From the NCBI GenBank assembly GCA_964422925.1, contig CAYRDC010000002.1, positions 1 to 64,000 of the forward strand: a stretch of 64,000 nt of DNA, given 5' to 3'. A program made the translations under genes and the position numbers. Source of the DNA: CAYRDC01 sp964422925 (GTDB taxonomy: Bacteria; Bacteroidota; Bacteroidia; Chitinophagales; S012-47). Shown here piece by piece: positions 61,385 through 64,000 of the stretch (the first letter of the stretch is position 1; every line of letters begins with the position of its first letter). Under the pieces are notes generated by a model. That model was given only the letters and a program-made list of their open reading frames with translations, did not search any database and was not told the origin of the DNA.

Positions 61385-62455
61385 TCAATCAATCCGGCAA
61401 TAATAGATTTCCAGGTCATGGCCGTCACTGCCGTGCCAGACCAGCTTGTTATCCTGGATGCAGGGGCATGCCTGGCTGAAATCGTACTGGCTGATCTGGA
61501 GTGTGTTTCCGGTGAGGGCATCGTACAGGCAGAGACGGGGCTTTGGCGGTGTCATGCAGATCCAGGCCACGTGCCGGTTTGACACGGCCGGGCGGATATC
61601 ATCCGCATTGTTCCGGGCGATGGTATGGGAAGTCATGGAAGTAAAGTCAAAAAGCATCAAATCGAGCTGTCCCTGATTTTCCTGCTCCCAGGCCATGAGG
61701 CAATCGCTGAGCACTGGGTTGAAATCATCCTTGTCGTTATCGGTGAGCTGGTAAGTATTGCCGGTAAACCGGTCGTAGCAAAAGATTTCGCGGTCAGGGC
61801 CGGCCTGCGCGTGCCAGGCGATCCGATGCCCGTGGCTTATGGGCCGGCCGTTGTTTATTCCCGGGCAGCTGACGGTTTCCAGCCGGCCGGAATGGAGGTC
61901 AAAGGCCATTACCACAGTGTTTTTCCCGTCCCAGTCGTTGAAAGCCAGCATTTCGCTGCCCAGGCAGAAGGGCACGGCTTTCCCGGCCCGGAGGCGTATG
62001 CGGGAGGTAATTCCGTTTTCGAGGTTCATTACTTTCAGGTAAGCCGCTTCACCGGTTTCCTCATTCCATGCGAGGAATTGTTCGTTTACCTGCGGGTAAC
62101 CGGGCAGATTTCCGGAAACCGGTATCCGATAAACGGTTTCCCGGTTGAGACGCCAGAGCCAGATGGCCTGTTTTTCCCCTCGTTTTCCCTTCCAGGCTAC
62201 ATAATTTCCCGAATGGCACCATGGCCTGAAAGATTCTTTCCTTTTCAGCTTGTTTTCCAGGAAAATGGTGGTGTCCCTCGCTTTGAGGGTACCCGACCGG
62301 TCTTGCCAGACGATCCATTTGCCGGACAATACCGGGTCCAGGTCGTCCACTTCATTGTCAGTAAGCTGTTTGATGTTTAAATGTATGGGCAGGGGGGTGT
62401 TGGAACCGCTCAACAGGGCAGTTAACAGGAAAGCAAATATCGCATACCGAAACAT
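61385..62455 (-). CDS. Exported beta-propeller (TolB-like) protein, function unknown
   Basis: A 356-residue protein with a hydrophobic N-terminal signal (FRYAIFAFLLTALLSGS). A motif recurs: DDLDPVLSGKWIVWQD, SFRPWCHSGNYVAWKG, YPQVNEQFLAWNE, DDFNPVLSDCLMAWEQ, DDIRPAVSNRHVAWI and QACPCIQDNKLVWHG. Each unit is about 45-60 residues with P at the turn and a late W, as in TolB or YWTD-like propellers of six blades. The binding partner is unknown. The start at 62455 begins the signal; an upstream ATG at 62491 adds 12 residues. Confidence 0.7.
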   Translation of the reverse strand: MFRYAIFAFLLTALLSGSNTPLPIHLNIKQLTDNEVDDLDPVLSGKWIVWQDRSGTLKARDTTIFLENKLKRKESFRPWCHSGNYVAWKGKRGEKQAIWLWRLNRETVYRIPVSGNLPGYPQVNEQFLAWNEETGEAAYLKVMNLENGITSRIRLRAGKAVPFCLGSEMLAFNDWDGKNTVVMAFDLHSGRLETVSCPGINNGRPISHGHRIAWHAQAGPDREIFCYDRFTGNTYQLTDNDKDDFNPVLSDCLMAWEQENQGQLDLMLFDFTSMTSHTIARNNADDIRPAVSNRHVAWICMTPPKPRLCLYDALTGNTLQISQYDFSQACPCIQDNKLVWHGSDGHDLEIYYCRID

Positions 62456-62525
62456 CCGGATTGGCCCGTTTTGCGGATGGGGCCGTTGCACAATGTAACA
62501 TTTCGGCTCTGAAAATGCAAATCGT

Positions 62526-63293
62526 TTATCCGGTCAGGAAGCGGTGTACGGCCTCGTAGAACCGGTCAGGTGCTTCGGCATGCACCCAGTGGCCCGCGCC
62601 TGGAATGGTCACAAAACGGGCTTGCGGGAACATGGCGAGAATATCCGGTTCGTCCCCGGGAGCTATGTAAGGCGATAATTCGCCCCGCAGGAACAGAGCC
62701 GGGCGGTCGAACGGCCAGTCGGCTTCGACAGGGCGCAGGATTTTTTCATAGCCATCGTACAGCGCCCGGAGATTATGGCGCCAAACCCACCGGCCCGTGC
62801 CGTCCTTTTTCAGGTTTTTCAGCAGGAATTGCCGGATGGCAAAGGAAGGAATAATGGGTTTCATCTGCTCTTCCGCATCCGCGCGGGTTTTGATTTTTTC
62901 CAGGTCGACAGCGAACATGGCCCGGAATACGTCATCATGTCCGCGCAGGTAGGCTTTGGGAGCAATATCCACGACTATGAGTTTGCGCACCAGGGCCGGG
63001 TATTGCAGGGCGTAAGCCATGGCTACTTTGCCCCCCATGGAATGTCCGAGCAGGTAAAATGCATCCAGGCCATGGTCGTCAGCAAACTGGCAGAGATCCT
63101 CCACCATGGCTTCTATGCTGACATCCGGATCATGGGGTGAACGGCCGTGATTCCGTAAATCCAGCGTGATAACGCGCCAGTGGACTGAAAACCTGCGGGC
63201 GAGGGTTTGCCAGTTGTCCAGGCTCCCAAACAGTCCGTGCAAAATCACCAGGGCCGGGCTGCCATTGCCAAATTCTTTATAATTGAGTTTCAT
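62526..63293 (-). CDS. Alpha/beta hydrolase (YbfF-type esterase)
   Basis: A 255-residue cytoplasmic hydrolase. The oxyanion loop HGLFGSLDNW is near residue 19, the nucleophile elbow GHSMGG has S85, and the catalytic His is in GAGHWVHAEAP (H235). LRNHGRSPH is also typical of the YbfF group of acyl-CoA or short-chain ester hydrolases. The physiological substrate is not known. It diverges from the transporter gene. Confidence 0.9.
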   Translation of the reverse strand: MKLNYKEFGNGSPALVILHGLFGSLDNWQTLARRFSVHWRVITLDLRNHGRSPHDPDVSIEAMVEDLCQFADDHGLDAFYLLGHSMGGKVAMAYALQYPALVRKLIVVDIAPKAYLRGHDDVFRAMFAVDLEKIKTRADAEEQMKPIIPSFAIRQFLLKNLKKDGTGRWVWRHNLRALYDGYEKILRPVEADWPFDRPALFLRGELSPYIAPGDEPDILAMFPQARFVTIPGAGHWVHAEAPDRFYEAVHRFLTG

Positions 63294-63325
63294 AGTTGTT
63301 CGCTTAACTTTAATTTAGCCCGCCT

Positions 63326-64000
63326 ATGGCAAACCAAATCCTTGACAAGCACAACGAATGGCCAGCATACGCCAAAATTACAATAATCCTGCTGGGCGTT
63401 TACCTGGTGATTTACGGGCTGAAAGTGGCAGCCGGGCTGCTGATTCCGCTGGCTTTTGCCACCCTGCTGGCCCTGCTGCTGTACCCGGTGGTAAAATGGA
63501 TGGAACGGAAAAGGATTCCCCGGGCCATTGCCATCATCGCCAGCATGGTATTGATGATCCTGGTCCTGACCGTAGTGCTGCTGATCATTACCAGCGAGAT
63601 GATCGGTTTTTCGGATGAAATCCCGGAAATCACCCAGCGGCTGGAAGGGCAGGTGTACGCGCTTCAGGCGTTTATTGAAAGGTATTTCAGTGTATCGCCC
63701 CAGCTGCAGATGGATTGGTTAAGCCGGAGTATGAATACCATGCTCCAGAGCAGCGGAAGCTATTTCTCGACCCTGGTGCAGGGCGTCAGCGGGTTCCTGA
63801 CCAAACTCGGCCTGATCCCTGTGTACATGTTCTTTATCCTGTATTACCGCGACATTTTCAAAGAGTTTTTCTTCCGGATCAGCCCGAAGGAAAAGCATGA
63901 AAAAGTGGCCGTTATCCTGACCAATGTGCAGAAGGTGATCCAGAATTACCTGGTGGGCTTGTTTACGGTGATCCTTATTATTGCCGTCCTGAATAGTACG
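63326..64000 (+). CDS. AI-2E family transporter (partial, runs off the window)
   Basis: The first 225 codons of a polytopic membrane protein of the PerM/TqsA (AI-2E transporter) family. Paired helices at about 18-55 (TIILLGVYLVIYGLKV and LLIPLAFATLLALLLYPV) and a third at about 70-90 precede a coiled periplasmic region (EIPEITQRLEGQVYALQAF), then GLIPVYMFFILYYRD. The window ends inside the gene. Despite the name, members have varied roles, including ion exchange. Confidence 0.88.
   Translation, partial: MANQILDKHNEWPAYAKITIILLGVYLVIYGLKVAAGLLIPLAFATLLALLLYPVVKWMERKRIPRAIAIIASMVLMILVLTVVLLIITSEMIGFSDEIPEITQRLEGQVYALQAFIERYFSVSPQLQMDWLSRSMNTMLQSSGSYFSTLVQGVSGFLTKLGLIPVYMFFILYYRDIFKEFFFRISPKEKHEKVAVILTNVQKVIQNYLVGLFTVILIIAVLNST

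Noticed and set aside
1..64000. CRISPR arrays, insertion sequences, prophage genes, rRNA genes
   Set aside because: No regular spaced repeats, transposase, integrase or phage structural motifs, and no rRNA sequence were seen.

Overview
The window is a chromosomal segment from a member of the Bacteroidota, most likely Bacteroidales or a close relative. Supporting signs are a type IX secretion sortase/shuttle pair, many perfect TAnnTTTG promoter -7 boxes (the Bacteroidota sigma signature), two TonB-dependent receptors, an FtsZ ending in a Bacteroidota-type tail (residues LHDNVD), and a meso-DAP-type MurE (DNPR motif). Base composition is GC-rich in the core gene blocks and visibly AT-rich at about 8.6-19.1 kb and 53.4-54.5 kb, which look accessory.

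Layout: 0-8.6 kb holds an intergenic repeat patch, tyrS, an AcpH-like protein, and the porV2/porU2-like pair. 8.6-19.1 kb is an AT-rich accessory stretch: a cytochrome-porin-cytochrome operon, a Crp/Fnr regulator, a glycosyltransferase, a DOPA-dioxygenase-like enzyme, an epimerase, a methyltransferase, a HicAB toxin-antitoxin pair and a frameshifted mrr restriction gene. It stops at the 3' end of a tRNA-Glu gene. 19.4-21.6 kb is gap-pgk (glycolysis). 21.7-37.0 kb is an uninterrupted division and cell wall cluster: mraZ-rsmH-ftsL-ftsI-murE-mraY-murD-ftsW-murG-murC-ftsQ-ftsA-ftsZ, preceded by a three-repeat MraZ operator. 37.1-42.3 kb is a thiamine-uptake neighbourhood: a TPP riboswitch controls a TonB receptor and an MFS transporter, with a PnuC/PnuT-type transporter and a PepSY protein upstream. 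42.3-47.0 kb carries lpdA, a lolA-like gene and ftsK. 47.2-53.2 kb carries pruA, acetoacetyl-CoA synthetase, surE, a small membrane protein and lpxB.

53.2-54.7 kb is the most unusual stretch. It holds tRNA-Ala, a large compound palindrome, an AT-rich P-loop gene, and a nested element in which a small GIY-YIG nuclease gene and an intact tRNA-Val lie between a 3'-half and a 5'-half copy of the same tRNA. Each half copy is expanded by a palindromic insert in the T-loop or D-loop. The 5'-half insert is 44 nt, made of two 22-nt hairpins, and it is seamless.

54.8-64 kb holds an AsmA-like protein, an orphan histidine kinase, a second TonB receptor, a lone beta-propeller protein, an alpha/beta hydrolase and the 5' part of an AI-2E-type transporter, which runs off the window. 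No rRNA genes, CRISPR arrays, transposases or integrases were seen.
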